A stretch of 64,000 nt of DNA, taken from Streptomyces rhizosphaerihabitans. Lineage in GTDB: Bacteria > Actinomycetota > Actinomycetes > Streptomycetales > Streptomycetaceae. The stretch covers positions 146,150 through 210,149 of the forward strand of contig NZ_JAODTZ010000012.1 in NCBI RefSeq assembly GCF_025399795.1, read 5' to 3'. Of the stretch, positions 17,299-25,343 are shown piece by piece. The position numbers and the translations under genes were made by a program. The notes under the pieces are model-generated. The model searched no databases. It was given only the letters and a program-made list of their open reading frames with translations, and was not told where the DNA came from. Positions within the stretch are counted from its first letter, which is position 1; every line of letters begins with the position of its first letter.

Positions 17299-18114
17299 GT
17301 GACTCTTCAGCAAGAAATCGTCGGCAACGCCATGCAGATGGTGGTCGTCAACCTGCGCCTCGGCCAGACCGTGTACTGCGAAGCGGGAAAGTTCCTGTTC
17401 AAGACGACCAACGTGACCATGGAGACGCGGCTGTCCGGGCCGCCGGGCGGCGCCGGCGCCGCCCGGCAGGGCGGTGGCGCCGGCATGGGCGGCATGCTGC
17501 GCCAGGCCGTGGGTACCGCCATGCAGGCCGGCCAGCGCGCCCTCGCGGGCGAGTCGCTGGCGTTCCAGTACTTCACGTCGACGGGCGGCGAGGGCACCGT
17601 CGGTTTCGCGGGTGTGCTGCCCGGTGAGATGCGCGCTCTGGAGCTCGACGGCACACGCGCGTGGTTCGCCGAGAAGGACGCCTTTGTCGCGGCGGAATCG
17701 ACCGTGCAGTTCGGCATCGCCTTCCAGGGCGGCCGGACCGGGCGCAGCGGCGGCGAGGGATTCGTCCTGGAGAAGTTCACCGGGCACGGCACGGTGATCA
17801 TCGCGGGCGCGGGCAACTTCATCGATCTGAACCCGGCCGACTTCGGCGGTCGCATCGAGGTCGACACGGGCTGTGTCGTCGCCTTCGAGGAGGGCATTCA
17901 TTACGGCGTCCAGCGCATCGGAGGCCTCAACCGGCAGGGGCTGATGAACGCGGTCTTCGGTGGCGAGGGCCTGTCGCTGGCCACCCTGGAGGGCAACGGA
18001 CGGGTGATCCTTCAGTCCCTCACCATCGAGAGCCTCGCCAACGCCCTGAGAAAGGCCCAGGGAGGCGACAAGCAGGGCCCGACGGGCGGACTCTTCTCGA
18101 CCAACGAGGGGTGA
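17299..18114 (+). CDS. AIM24-family protein
   Basis: 271 residues of the TIGR00266/AIM24 fold: GQTVYCEAGKFLFKT near the start, FTSTGGEGTVGFAGVLPGEM in the middle and NFIDLNPADFGGRIEVDTGCVVAFE near the end. GTG 17299 is preferred because it gives the family N-terminus (EIVGNAMQMVVVNL); no good Shine-Dalgarno is seen, and ATG 17332 is an alternative. A glycine-rich insert lies at about residues 48-70. The family is named after a mitochondrial protein; the bacterial role is unknown. Confidence 0.88.
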   Translation: MTLQQEIVGNAMQMVVVNLRLGQTVYCEAGKFLFKTTNVTMETRLSGPPGGAGAARQGGGAGMGGMLRQAVGTAMQAGQRALAGESLAFQYFTSTGGEGTVGFAGVLPGEMRALELDGTRAWFAEKDAFVAAESTVQFGIAFQGGRTGRSGGEGFVLEKFTGHGTVIIAGAGNFIDLNPADFGGRIEVDTGCVVAFEEGIHYGVQRIGGLNRQGLMNAVFGGEGLSLATLEGNGRVILQSLTIESLANALRKAQGGDKQGPTGGLFSTNEG

Positions 18115-18306
18115 ACCGTCGGTCGGCCGAAGCGGGGCGACTCGTGGGCCGACGCGGTGGCGAACTCTCGACCGGCGCGGGGTGAGCCGGTCGCGTGACT
18201 GCTGAACGGACGCCGGGCGGCTCTGCCGCGGGACCGATGAGTTGCGGGCGCCGGTGGGGTCTGCCCTGATGACAGCAGACCCCACCTCAAGGAAGCAGGC
18301 ACCGTC

Positions 18307-18915
18307 ATGGGCAAGCTCACCCTCACCGCTTTCGTCACTCTCGACGGAGTCCACCAGGCGCCGGGCGGTCCGGAGGAGGACAAGAGCGGCGGCTTCGATC
18401 ACGGCGGCTGGAGCGTTCCCTACGGCGACGAGGACTTCGGGCGCTTCGTCACCGACGGCTTCTCCCGCGTGGACGCCTTCCTGCTCGGCAGGCGCACGTA
18501 CGAGATCTTCGCGGGCTACTGGCCGAAGATCACCGACCCGGACAACCTGATCGCCTCCAAGCTGAACGCGCTGCCCAAGTACGTCCCCTCCTCCACGCTC
18601 ACGGAGCCCGCCTGGCAGGGTACGACCGTGATCACCGGCGACCTCGGCAAGGAGGTCACCGCCCTCAAGGAGCGCACCGAGGGTGAGGTGCAGATCCACG
18701 GCAGTGCCGCGCTGGCCCAGTCCCTGTTCGCGCTCGACCTGATCGACACCCTGCACCTGATGACCTTCCCGGTCGTGCTCGGCGCGGGTCGCCGCCTCTT
18801 CGCCGAGGGTGCCGTGCCCACCGCGTTCCGGCACGCCGGCGGCACGACCACCGGCGCGGGCGTCGCCATCCACACGTACGAGCGCGAAGGCCGCCCCACG
18901 TACGGCAGCTACTAG
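18307..18915 (+). CDS. RibD C-terminal/DHFR-like reductase
   Basis: A 202-residue protein starting after AAGGAAG. Family signatures are KLTLTAFVTLDGVHQAPGG, DAFLLGRRTYEIFAGYWP, the nucleotide-binding region EVQIHGSAALAQSLFALDLIDTLHLM and FPVVLGAGRRLF. These proteins bind NADPH and resemble dihydrofolate reductase, but their substrates are mostly unknown. Monocistronic in appearance. Confidence 0.9.
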   Translation: MGKLTLTAFVTLDGVHQAPGGPEEDKSGGFDHGGWSVPYGDEDFGRFVTDGFSRVDAFLLGRRTYEIFAGYWPKITDPDNLIASKLNALPKYVPSSTLTEPAWQGTTVITGDLGKEVTALKERTEGEVQIHGSAALAQSLFALDLIDTLHLMTFPVVLGAGRRLFAEGAVPTAFRHAGGTTTGAGVAIHTYEREGRPTYGSY

Positions 18916-18928
18916 GCGTATCGCCCGC

Positions 18929-18963
18929 CCGCTGCCCGCTGCCCGCTGCCCGCCGCCCGCCGC
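18929..18963. repeat. Heptamer repeat x5 after the DHFR-like gene
   Basis: Three CCGCTGC followed by two CCGCCGC, beginning 14 bp after the stop codon. Same unit length as the repeat in the lysA-like remnant. Confidence 0.85.
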
Positions 18964-19136
18964 CCGGCAGTGAGCCGCCGTGGGTCGTTCCGGCAGGGAT
19001 CGCACCCGGCGGTGAACGTCTCGGGCGACGGGCCAGGTGGGCGGTGTCGCGGTGCTTGTGGGGGCCGTGTGCGGGCGCCGCGCGACAAGTTAACTCCCGG
19101 AAAATTCATCGGACTCGGCGGGAGAAATCAACGTCC

Positions 19137-19179
19137 TTGACATTGACATGTCATAGTCTACGCGCGTCATTCTAAGTCC
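19137..19179 (+). promoter_or_regulatory. Promoter of the secreted RNase gene (leaderless)
   Basis: TTGACA occurs twice in tandem (19137-19142 and 19143-19148). CATTCT at 19168-19173 is placed so that transcription would start at the ATG at 19180, 19 bp after the second TTGACA. TGACATGTCA (19145-19154) is a perfect palindrome over the -35, and GTCTACGCGCGT (19156-19167) recurs in another promoter of this window. No ribosome-binding site is present. Confidence 0.55.
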
Positions 19180-19572
19180 ATGAGATTCCCCCCACGAACC
19201 ACCCGCATCGGCGCCCTCGTGGCCCTCATGTCCGCCCTGCTCGTCGGCGGCACCGCCGTGGCTCCGGCCAACGCGGCGGCGACCGCCGTCGGCAGCATCT
19301 GTTACAGCGCGCTGCCGTCCCAGGCGTACGACACGCTGGACCTGATCGACTCGGGAGGTCCCTTCCCGTACTCGCAGGACGGGGCGGTCTTCCAGAACCG
19401 GGAGGGTGTCCTGCCCTCCCAGTCCACCGGGTACTACCACGAGTACACGGTCATCACGCCCGGATCCTCGACGCGTGGTGCCCGTCGCATCGTGACCGGC
19501 AAGAAGACCCTGGAGGACTACTACACCTCGGACCACTACGTCACGTTCAAGCTGGTCAACTTCGGTTGCTGA
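19180..19572 (+). CDS. Secreted guanyl-specific ribonuclease (RNase Sa family)
   Basis: A 130-residue precursor. Residues 1-33 are a Sec signal peptide ending in ANAA. The mature enzyme aligns closely with RNase Sa by position: catalytic E88, R99, R103 and H119 match E54, R65, R69 and H85, and C41 and C130 match the C7-C96 disulfide. ALP-QAYDTLDLI and PFPYSQDGAVFQNRE are family hallmarks. It cleaves RNA after guanosine outside the cell. No barstar-type inhibitor gene lies in the window; export may be enough protection. Confidence 0.95.
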   Translation: MRFPPRTTRIGALVALMSALLVGGTAVAPANAAATAVGSICYSALPSQAYDTLDLIDSGGPFPYSQDGAVFQNREGVLPSQSTGYYHEYTVITPGSSTRGARRIVTGKKTLEDYYTSDHYVTFKLVNFGC

Positions 19573-19660
19573 ACCGCGAGTGATCAACGGCTTCGCTGCG
19601 ATCCGCCGTGATGTGCTGCGATCCGTTGTGACCGAAGTGAATCCGCTGTGGGTTCGTCGC

Positions 19661-19690
19661 GATCGGTCGTGATCGGTCGTGATCGGACGG
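19661..19690. repeat. 10-bp tandem repeat
   Basis: GATCGGTCGT twice, then GATCGGACGG, downstream of the RNase gene. Looser GATCCG(C/T)(C/T)GTGA copies lie between 19598 and 19640. Confidence 0.7.
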
Positions 19691-19721
19691 TGGCCGGGGC
19701 AGCCGGAGGGCCGGTCCGGGT

Positions 19722-19928
19722 TCACCCGGGCCTCCGGCTCGCCGCGGCCGCGAAGAGCGCGACCGCCAGTACGAGCAGCGTGGCGCTCGCGTAGATCTCG
19801 TGACCGTCGAGGAAACCGAGCCGCTGCCCGAGTCCCCACCCGTGCGGTTCGCCGGTGATCTCCTGGACCAGACCGAGGACGCCCTGAACGAGGGCGACGA
19901 AACCGAGCACCTCCAGCAACTGCTTCAT
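19722..19928 (-). CDS. Small two-helix membrane protein
   Basis: 68 residues: one hydrophobic helix at about 5-22, a polar loop (EITGEPHGWGLGQRLGFLDGHE) and a second helix at about 45-62 ending in SRRPG. GAGGG lies 7 nt before the ATG. Third codon positions are almost all G/C, supporting coding. Function unknown. Confidence 0.7.
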   Translation of the reverse strand: MKQLLEVLGFVALVQGVLGLVQEITGEPHGWGLGQRLGFLDGHEIYASATLLVLAVALFAAAASRRPG

Positions 19929-19985
19929 GCGACGACCCTCGCCCCGCGGACCCCCCGAGTACATCGGCCGCGGGGCGAGGCATGT

Positions 19986-20051
19986 CCGACCGAAGTCGCG
20001 GGCGTCGCGCCCTCGGCCGACGAAAGTCCGAGGCGGCCCGACTTTGGTCGG
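19986..20051. promoter_or_regulatory. Three CCGAC-type boxes upstream of histidine kinase
   Basis: CCGACCGAAGTCG (19986-19998), CCGACGAAAGTC (20017-20028) and, inverted, GACTTTGGTCGG (20040-20051) share one core. The second and third form a near-perfect dyad with an 11-nt centre. They lie 55-120 bp upstream of the kinase start, as expected for autoregulation by a NarL-type partner. TAGATT at 20092-20097 is positioned to start a leaderless transcript at GTG 20106. Confidence 0.5.
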
Positions 20052-20105
20052 TGATGGGGCTCGCGGGGAGGTGGCGGCGGGTTCGGCTGCGTAGATTTGT
20101 CGACC

Positions 20106-21380
20106 GTGAGTGGTGACAATCCGGCGTCTGCGCCGCGTGACGTTCCGGCGCCGCCCCTGCCCGGCAGGCGCTGGCTGCTGCCGTCGGCCGTGGCCGCGGA
20201 ACTCGACCCCGACGCCGAACGCGCGGGGCCCTCCGGCCGGCCGCGGCGCACCGTGCGCGACTGGGTCGTCGACTTCGGCTGCTTCCTGCTGGCCGTCGCC
20301 ATCGGAGTCGCGGCCGCGAACACCGTGACCGACGACCCGAACATCCCGCACGGCCTCGCCGTCGCCGACCAACTGCTCGGCGCACTCGCCTGCGCGGCGG
20401 TCTGGCTGCGCCGACGGTGGCCGCTGGGCCTCGCCGTCGCCATGATCCCGGTCGGACTGGTCTCGAACACGGCGGGCGGTGCGGGTCTGGTCGCCCTCTT
20501 CACCCTCGCCGTGCACCGGCCCTTCCGGTACGTGGCCTGCGTCGCCGGTATCCAGCTCGCGCTGCTCCCGGCGTTCTTCTGGCTGCGGCCCGACCCCGAC
20601 CTGCCGTACCTCGCCGCCCTCGCCGTCACCGCGCTGCTCACCTCCGCGGTGGTCGGCTGGGGCATGTTCGTACGGTCCAAGCGCCAGCTCATGCTGAGTC
20701 TGCGGGACCGCGCGCGGCGGGCCGAGACAGAAGCGGCGCTGCGGGCCGAGCAGGCGCAGCGGCTCGCCCGTGAGGCGATCGCGCGCGAGATGCACGACGT
20801 GCTCGCCCACCGGCTCACGCTGCTGAGCGTGCACGCGGGAGCACTGGAGTTCCGGCCCGACGCTCCCCGGGAGGAGGTCGCCAGGGCCGCGGGGGTCATC
20901 CGGGAGAGTGCGCACGAGGCCTTGCAGGATCTGCGCGAGATCATCGGGGTGCTGCGGGCCGGGGAATCCGACGACGCGGGGCGGCCGCAACCGACGCTCG
21001 CGGCGCTCGACGGGCTGGTCGCCGAGTCACGCTCGGCGGGCGCGAAGGTCGTTCTCGACAACCGTGTCACCGACCCGGCCGCCGTGCCCGCGTCCGTCGG
21101 CCGCACCGCGTACCGCATCGCCCAGGAGGGGTTGACGAACGCCCGCAAGCACGCGCCGGGAGCGGAGGTCACGGTGACGCTCCGGGGGGCCGCCGGAGAC
21201 GGCCTGACCGTGACCGTCGCCCATCCGGCGCCGCCCGGTCCGGTGCCGAAGGTGCCGGGGTCCGGACAGGGGCTGATCGGGCTGACGGAACGGGCGACGC
21301 TGGCGGGCGGGCGGCTTGAGCACGGGGCGGTGGCGGGTGGGGGGTTTCGGATTCGGGCGTGGTTGCCGTGGGGTGCGTGA
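20106..21380 (+). CDS. Two-component sensor histidine kinase (NarL/HisKA_3 type)
   Basis: 424 residues. An N-terminal cytosolic part is followed by about six membrane segments (residues about 60-200), a short coiled linker and the HisKA_3 box AREAIAREMHDVLAHRLTLLS, whose His is the phosphorylation site. The ATPase domain has TAYRIAQEGLTNARKHAPGA and GSGQGLIGLTERA. GTG 20106 is chosen; it lies 9 nt after TAGATT, with no ribosome site, so a leaderless start is likely. The stimulus is unknown. Its regulator starts 218 bp downstream. Confidence 0.9.
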   Translation: MSGDNPASAPRDVPAPPLPGRRWLLPSAVAAELDPDAERAGPSGRPRRTVRDWVVDFGCFLLAVAIGVAAANTVTDDPNIPHGLAVADQLLGALACAAVWLRRRWPLGLAVAMIPVGLVSNTAGGAGLVALFTLAVHRPFRYVACVAGIQLALLPAFFWLRPDPDLPYLAALAVTALLTSAVVGWGMFVRSKRQLMLSLRDRARRAETEAALRAEQAQRLAREAIAREMHDVLAHRLTLLSVHAGALEFRPDAPREEVARAAGVIRESAHEALQDLREIIGVLRAGESDDAGRPQPTLAALDGLVAESRSAGAKVVLDNRVTDPAAVPASVGRTAYRIAQEGLTNARKHAPGAEVTVTLRGAAGDGLTVTVAHPAPPGPVPKVPGSGQGLIGLTERATLAGGRLEHGAVAGGGFRIRAWLPWGA

Positions 21381-21423
21381 GGGTTCGCGTGCGGCCGTGG
21401 GGTGCGTGAGAGTTCGCGTGCGG
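21366..21423. repeat. 29-bp tandem duplication over the kinase stop codon
   Basis: Two copies of a 29-bp unit (21366-21394 and 21395-21423) differ at one base. The kinase stop codon (21378-21380) is in the first copy. It lengthens the gap between kinase and regulator to 218 bp; such pairs usually overlap. Confidence 0.85.
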
Positions 21424-21598
21424 CCTTCGGGTGCGGGTTCGTCGCGGCCCCCGGGTGCGCGGGCGGCCGCGGGCCCCGCTCGGACCCTCCGGAGTTCGAC
21501 GAGCGGGTCCGAGGCGGGTTCGAGGCGGAGCCGCAGGGTGGGCCGGGCAGGGGCGCCGGGGGCGACGAACTGCTGAGGGAGCTGGTTGGGTGGGGTTC

Positions 21599-22270
21599 AT
21601 GACTGCGATTCGGCTGCTGCTCGTCGACGACGATCCCTTGGTGAGAGCCGGGCTGGCGCTCATGTTGGGCGGCGCCGCGGATGTCGAGATCGTCGGTGAG
21701 GCCGCCGACGGCAGTGAGGTGGAGGAACTCGTCGACCGCACCCGGCCCGACGTCGTCCTGATGGACATCAGGATGCCGGGCGTCGACGGGCTGACCGCCA
21801 CCGAGCGGCTGCGCCGACGCGAGGAGGCGCCCCAGGTCGTGGTCCTGACGACCTTTCACGCCGACGAGCAGGTGCTGCGCGCGCTGCGTGCGGGCGCGGC
21901 CGGATTCGTCCTCAAGGACACACCGCCCGCGGAGATCCTGGCGGCGGTACGCCGGGTCGCGGCCGGAGACCCGGTGCTGTCGCCCACCGTCACCCGCCAG
22001 TTGATGGAGCACGCCGCGGGTTCCGCCCTCGACACCCGCAGATCCGGCGCCCGTTCACGGACGGCCGTCCTGAACGAGCGTGAGCGCGAGGTCGCCGTCG
22101 CGGTCGGCCGGGGCGGTTCGAACGCGGAGATCGCCGCCGAACTGTTCATGAGCGTCGCCACGGTCAAGACCCATGTCTCCCGCATCCTCGCCAAGCTCGG
22201 CCTCAACAACCGTGTGCAGATCGCGTTGCTGACGTACGACGCCGGAATGCTGGAGGGGGACGGGCACTGA
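21599..22270 (+). CDS. Two-component response regulator (NarL family)
   Basis: 223 residues from ATG 21599. The receiver domain has the acidic pocket DDD (about 10-12), phospho-acceptor Asp in VVLMDIRMPG and lysine in FVLKDTPP. The C-terminal LuxR-type helix-turn-helix is LNEREREVAVAVGRGGSNAEIAAELFMSVATVKTHVSRILAKLGL. It partners the kinase upstream and may bind the CCGAC boxes at 19986-20051. Confidence 0.93.
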   Translation: MTAIRLLLVDDDPLVRAGLALMLGGAADVEIVGEAADGSEVEELVDRTRPDVVLMDIRMPGVDGLTATERLRRREEAPQVVVLTTFHADEQVLRALRAGAAGFVLKDTPPAEILAAVRRVAAGDPVLSPTVTRQLMEHAAGSALDTRRSGARSRTAVLNEREREVAVAVGRGGSNAEIAAELFMSVATVKTHVSRILAKLGLNNRVQIALLTYDAGMLEGDGH

Positions 22271-22312
22271 TCGGGACCCTCGCGCGTTCGATCGGTAACG
22301 GGAGGGGAAGTC

Positions 22313-23488
22313 GTGATCGATCTGGGGAAGTACGGAGCGCGGTTCAACGAGAACCCGCATCCGGTCTATGCCGAGTTACGCGCACTCGGTCCCGTGCACC
22401 GGGTGCGGTTGCCGCCGCCGGACGCGTCCCACGAGACCTGGCTCGTCGTCGGTCACGAGGAGGCGCGGGCCGCGCTCGCCGACCCGAGGCTCGCCAAGGA
22501 CACGGACAAAATAGGGGTCACGTTCTACGACGAACAGTTGATCGGCAAGCATCTGCTGGTCGCCGACCCGCCACAGCACACCCGGCTGCGGACGCTCATC
22601 GCGGGCGAGTTCACCGGCCGGCGGGTCGCGGCACTGCGCCCGCGGATCCAGGAGATCACCGATGAGCTGCTCGATGCGATGCTGCCGAGCGGACGCGCCG
22701 ACCTCGTCGAGGCGTTCGCCTATCCGCTCCCGCTGACCGTCATCTGCGAGCTGCTCGGGGTGCCCGAGCCCGACCGGGCCGCCTTCCGCGCGCTGTCCAC
22801 GGAGACGGTCGCGCCCACCAGCGCCGAGAACGAGTACCAGGCCTTCGTTCAACTTGCCGCCTATCTGAGCGACTTGATCGAGGACAAGCGGTGCGCGGGT
22901 CCCACGGACGACCTGCTCAGCAGTCTCATCCGCACCACGGCGCAGGACGGTGACCGGCTCTCGTCGCAGGAACTGCGCGGCATGGCGTTCCTGCTCCTCG
23001 TCGCCGGGCACGAGACGACGGTCAACCTGATCTCCGGCGCGGTCCGGGCCCTGCTCGGGCACCCCGACCAACTCGCGTCGGTGCGGGCGGACATGACACT
23101 CCTCGACGGCGCCATCGAGGAAACCCTGCGCTACGAGGGGCCGGTGGAGAACGCGACCTTCCGCTATGCCCTGGAGCCGCTGGACATCGGTGGCACGGCG
23201 ATCGCGTCCGGGGAAGAGGTGATGATCGGCCTCACCGCGGCCGACCGTGACGGCGTGCGGTATCCGGCGCCCGACCGCTTCGACATCCGGCGCGAGACCC
23301 GCGGCCATCTCGCCTTCGGGCACGGCATCCACTACTGTCTGGGCGCGCCGCTGGCCCGGCTCGAAGCCCAAGTGGCTCTCCGCTCACTGCTGGAGCGGTG
23401 CCCGGACCTGGCGCTCGACGGACCGCCGAGCGGCTGGCTGCCCGGCATGCTGATGCGAGGCGTGCGCCGTATGCCGGTGCGCTGGTGA
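22313..23488 (+). CDS. Cytochrome P450
   Basis: 391 residues starting at GTG 22313 after GGGAGGGGAA. It has the oxygen-activating AGHETT (231-236), the ExxR pair E270/R273 in EETLRYEGP and the heme-ligand loop AFGHGIHYCLGAPLAR with Cys342. It looks like a soluble class I CYP107-type hydroxylase. No ferredoxin or biosynthetic genes are adjacent, so the substrate is open. It sits 42 bp behind the response regulator and may be co-transcribed with it. Confidence 0.93.
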   Translation: MIDLGKYGARFNENPHPVYAELRALGPVHRVRLPPPDASHETWLVVGHEEARAALADPRLAKDTDKIGVTFYDEQLIGKHLLVADPPQHTRLRTLIAGEFTGRRVAALRPRIQEITDELLDAMLPSGRADLVEAFAYPLPLTVICELLGVPEPDRAAFRALSTETVAPTSAENEYQAFVQLAAYLSDLIEDKRCAGPTDDLLSSLIRTTAQDGDRLSSQELRGMAFLLLVAGHETTVNLISGAVRALLGHPDQLASVRADMTLLDGAIEETLRYEGPVENATFRYALEPLDIGGTAIASGEEVMIGLTAADRDGVRYPAPDRFDIRRETRGHLAFGHGIHYCLGAPLARLEAQVALRSLLERCPDLALDGPPSGWLPGMLMRGVRRMPVRW

Positions 23489-23519
23489 GCGGCCCGGTGC
23501 CGCGTGAGGAGCGTCGACC

Positions 23520-24011
23520 GTGCTGCGTACGGCGGAGATCACCGCGGAGCTGACCGGCCTGGAGGACTCCCACCAGCTCTATTGGCGCTCCCGGTTGGAG
23601 TTCAGCCTCGACTGCTTCATCTGTGAACGGACCGGTCGGACGACGGTGTTCGAGCGCGGGGCCGAACAGGCACTGTGCTCCGGCAGCCGCAGTGGATTCA
23701 AGCGCCACCACACCGCCGCCAGGATCGCGGGGTTCGACACGACGAGCGGCCGCGAGCGGCTGGCGGTCCGGGCCCTGGTCGACTTCTGGTGGGCGCCCTT
23801 CACCGATACCCGGGACGGCCGGAAGGCCGCCGCGCCCACCAGCCACCCCTGGGTGCGGTTGTATCTCGCCTATCACTGCCCGGAGGCGAAGGAGTCGGGC
23901 ACCGACAGCATCCAGACCAACCTGGTGCGGCCGTACCGGCTGACGTGCAAGCACTGCGACCGGCTGCTCGGCGTCGACACGGAGACCCCGGCCGTACGGC
24001 TCCTCGGATGA
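23520..24011 (+). CDS. Hypothetical protein with paired cysteines
   Basis: 163 residues from GTG 23520 (GAGGAG 8 nt upstream), 31 bp after the P450. DCFICERTGRTTVF near the N-terminus and CKHCDRLLGVDTE near the C-terminus give two CxxC knuckles that could bind one zinc; HHTAAR and YHCPEAKE add further His/Cys. The middle contains VDFWWAPFTDTRD. I do not recognise a family; a zinc-ribbon-containing protein linked to the P450 is a fair description. Confidence 0.7.
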   Translation: MLRTAEITAELTGLEDSHQLYWRSRLEFSLDCFICERTGRTTVFERGAEQALCSGSRSGFKRHHTAARIAGFDTTSGRERLAVRALVDFWWAPFTDTRDGRKAAAPTSHPWVRLYLAYHCPEAKESGTDSIQTNLVRPYRLTCKHCDRLLGVDTETPAVRLLG

Positions 24012-24228
24012 GGGACGGCGCGGCCGGGGGTTCGTGACTGACTGGTCCGAGGTTGCAGCCGGCTGCCGGCCGTGTCGTTCCCGGGCAGCCCGGCCGTATC
24101 ACCGGGCCGCCCGGCCGCACTCGTGGGTCACCGGGTCGTACGACTCGGCCGCCCAGTCCTGGTTGTGGGGCACCCGGTCGTGATCCGGGGCCTCGCGGCC
24201 GTGTTTCCGACGCCGTGCCCGCCCCGTC

Positions 24229-25242
24229 TCAGTGCCGGCCGCCCGGGATCTCCGCCGGTGAGACCGGGCGGCGCTCGCGCCGGGACAGCTCGCAGGCCTC
24301 GGCGATGCGCAGCGCCTCCAGTGCCTCACGGCCGTCGCAGGGGTTGGCGCGCTCGCCGCGGACCACCTCGACGAAGGCGGCGAGCTCCGCCTCGTAGGCG
24401 GGGCCGAAACGTTCCAGGAAGCCCATCCACGGCTTGTCCGCGGGCGGCGGTCCCGCCGGTTCGGTCGAGGCGATCGGCGTACGGTCGTCCAGGCCGACGG
24501 CGATCTGGTCCAGTTCGCCGGAGAGCTCCATGCGGACGTCGTAGCCCGCGCCGTTCATCCGGGTGGCGGTCGCCGTCGCGAGCATGCCGTCGTCGAACGT
24601 GAGGACGGCCGCGCCGGTGTCGATGTCACCCGCCTCGCGGAACATCGCGGGCCCGGCGTCGGAGCCGGTCGCGTACACCTGGACGACCTCGCGGCCGCTG
24701 ACCCAGCGCAGCATGTCGAAGTCGTGGATCAGACAGTCGCGGTAGAGCCCGCCGGAGAGCGGGAGGTAGCCGGCCGGGGGCGGCGCCTGGTCCGAGGTCA
24801 TCGCGCGTATGGTGTGCAGCCGGCCGAGCCGGCCCGAGCGCACCGCCTCGCGGGCCGCCGTGTAGCCCACGTCGAAGCGACGCTGGAAGCCCATCTGCAG
24901 AACCGTTCCGGCGGCGTCGACCTCGGTGAGCGCGGACAGCGTCGCCGCCAGGTCGAGGGCTATGGGCTTCTCGCAGAAGACCGGGAGTCCGGAGCGTGCT
25001 GCCCGACCGATCAGTTCGGAGTGCGCCGAAGTGGCGGCGGTGATGACCACCGCGTCCACACCCCAGGTGAAGATCTCGTTCACGCTGGGCGCCGCCGTCG
25101 CGCCCAGCCGGTCCGCCAGTCGCTGGGCCCGTGCGGGGTCCGCGTCCGTGACGATGAGAGAGCCGCCGACCTCACGGTGACGGCTGAGAGTGGTCGCATG
25201 AAATGTGCCGATACGACCCGCTCCGATAAGTCCGATGCGCAT
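24229..25242 (-). CDS. Gfo/Idh/MocA-family dehydrogenase, inositol-dehydrogenase-like
   Basis: 337 residues. The N-terminal Rossmann site is RIGLIGAGRIGTFHA; CEKPIALD carries the conserved EKP lysine; LIHDFDMLRWVSG holds the active-site His/Asp. It oxidises a sugar or cyclitol with NAD(P). It is divergent from a GntR regulator across a perfect TTGTCCGGACAA palindrome, and near a ROK kinase and a sugar-transporter remnant, all pointing to carbohydrate catabolism. Inositol is a guess from family resemblance. Confidence 0.88.
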   Translation of the reverse strand: MRIGLIGAGRIGTFHATTLSRHREVGGSLIVTDADPARAQRLADRLGATAAPSVNEIFTWGVDAVVITAATSAHSELIGRAARSGLPVFCEKPIALDLAATLSALTEVDAAGTVLQMGFQRRFDVGYTAAREAVRSGRLGRLHTIRAMTSDQAPPPAGYLPLSGGLYRDCLIHDFDMLRWVSGREVVQVYATGSDAGPAMFREAGDIDTGAAVLTFDDGMLATATATRMNGAGYDVRMELSGELDQIAVGLDDRTPIASTEPAGPPPADKPWMGFLERFGPAYEAELAAFVEVVRGERANPCDGREALEALRIAEACELSRRERRPVSPAEIPGGRH

Positions 25243-25282
25243 GGGAACAAACTGAAGGCCGACCCATCATGCTGTCAATGGT

Positions 25283-25294
25283 TTGTCCGGACAA
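25283..25294. promoter_or_regulatory. Palindromic operator TTGTCCGGACAA
   Basis: A perfect 12-bp palindrome between the divergent dehydrogenase (start 25242) and GntR gene (start 25344), 41 and 50 bp from the two starts. Shape and position suit a GntR/HutC dimer. It also argues against the upstream ATG at 25269 as the GntR start. Confidence 0.6.
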
Positions 25295-25343
25295 TCGAAC
25301 TTCACAACTTCCCGTCAACATCTCCCGGAGCTACGCTCGAGCC

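Noticed and set aside
19137..19159. TTGACA with TAGTCT as the RNase promoter
   Set aside because: The spacing is only 11 bp. The CATTCT box 19 bp after the second TTGACA, close to the ATG, is more plausible.
19925..22012. Long open frames antisense to the first two-component system
   Set aside because: They are GC-rich shadows with Arg/Ala/Pro-biased content and no domain; the plus strand carries clear kinase and regulator motifs.
22313..24011. P450 and neighbour as part of a biosynthetic cluster
   Set aside because: No polyketide, peptide, terpene or tailoring genes and no ferredoxin lie nearby; it looks like a regulator-linked single P450.
24096..24180. A 24-codon minus-strand ORF with all codons ending in G or C downstream of the dehydrogenase gene
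   Set aside because: The composition is suggestive (it contains NQDWAAESYDPVTHE), but it is too short, has no ribosome site and I recognise no homologue. It could be a gene remnant.
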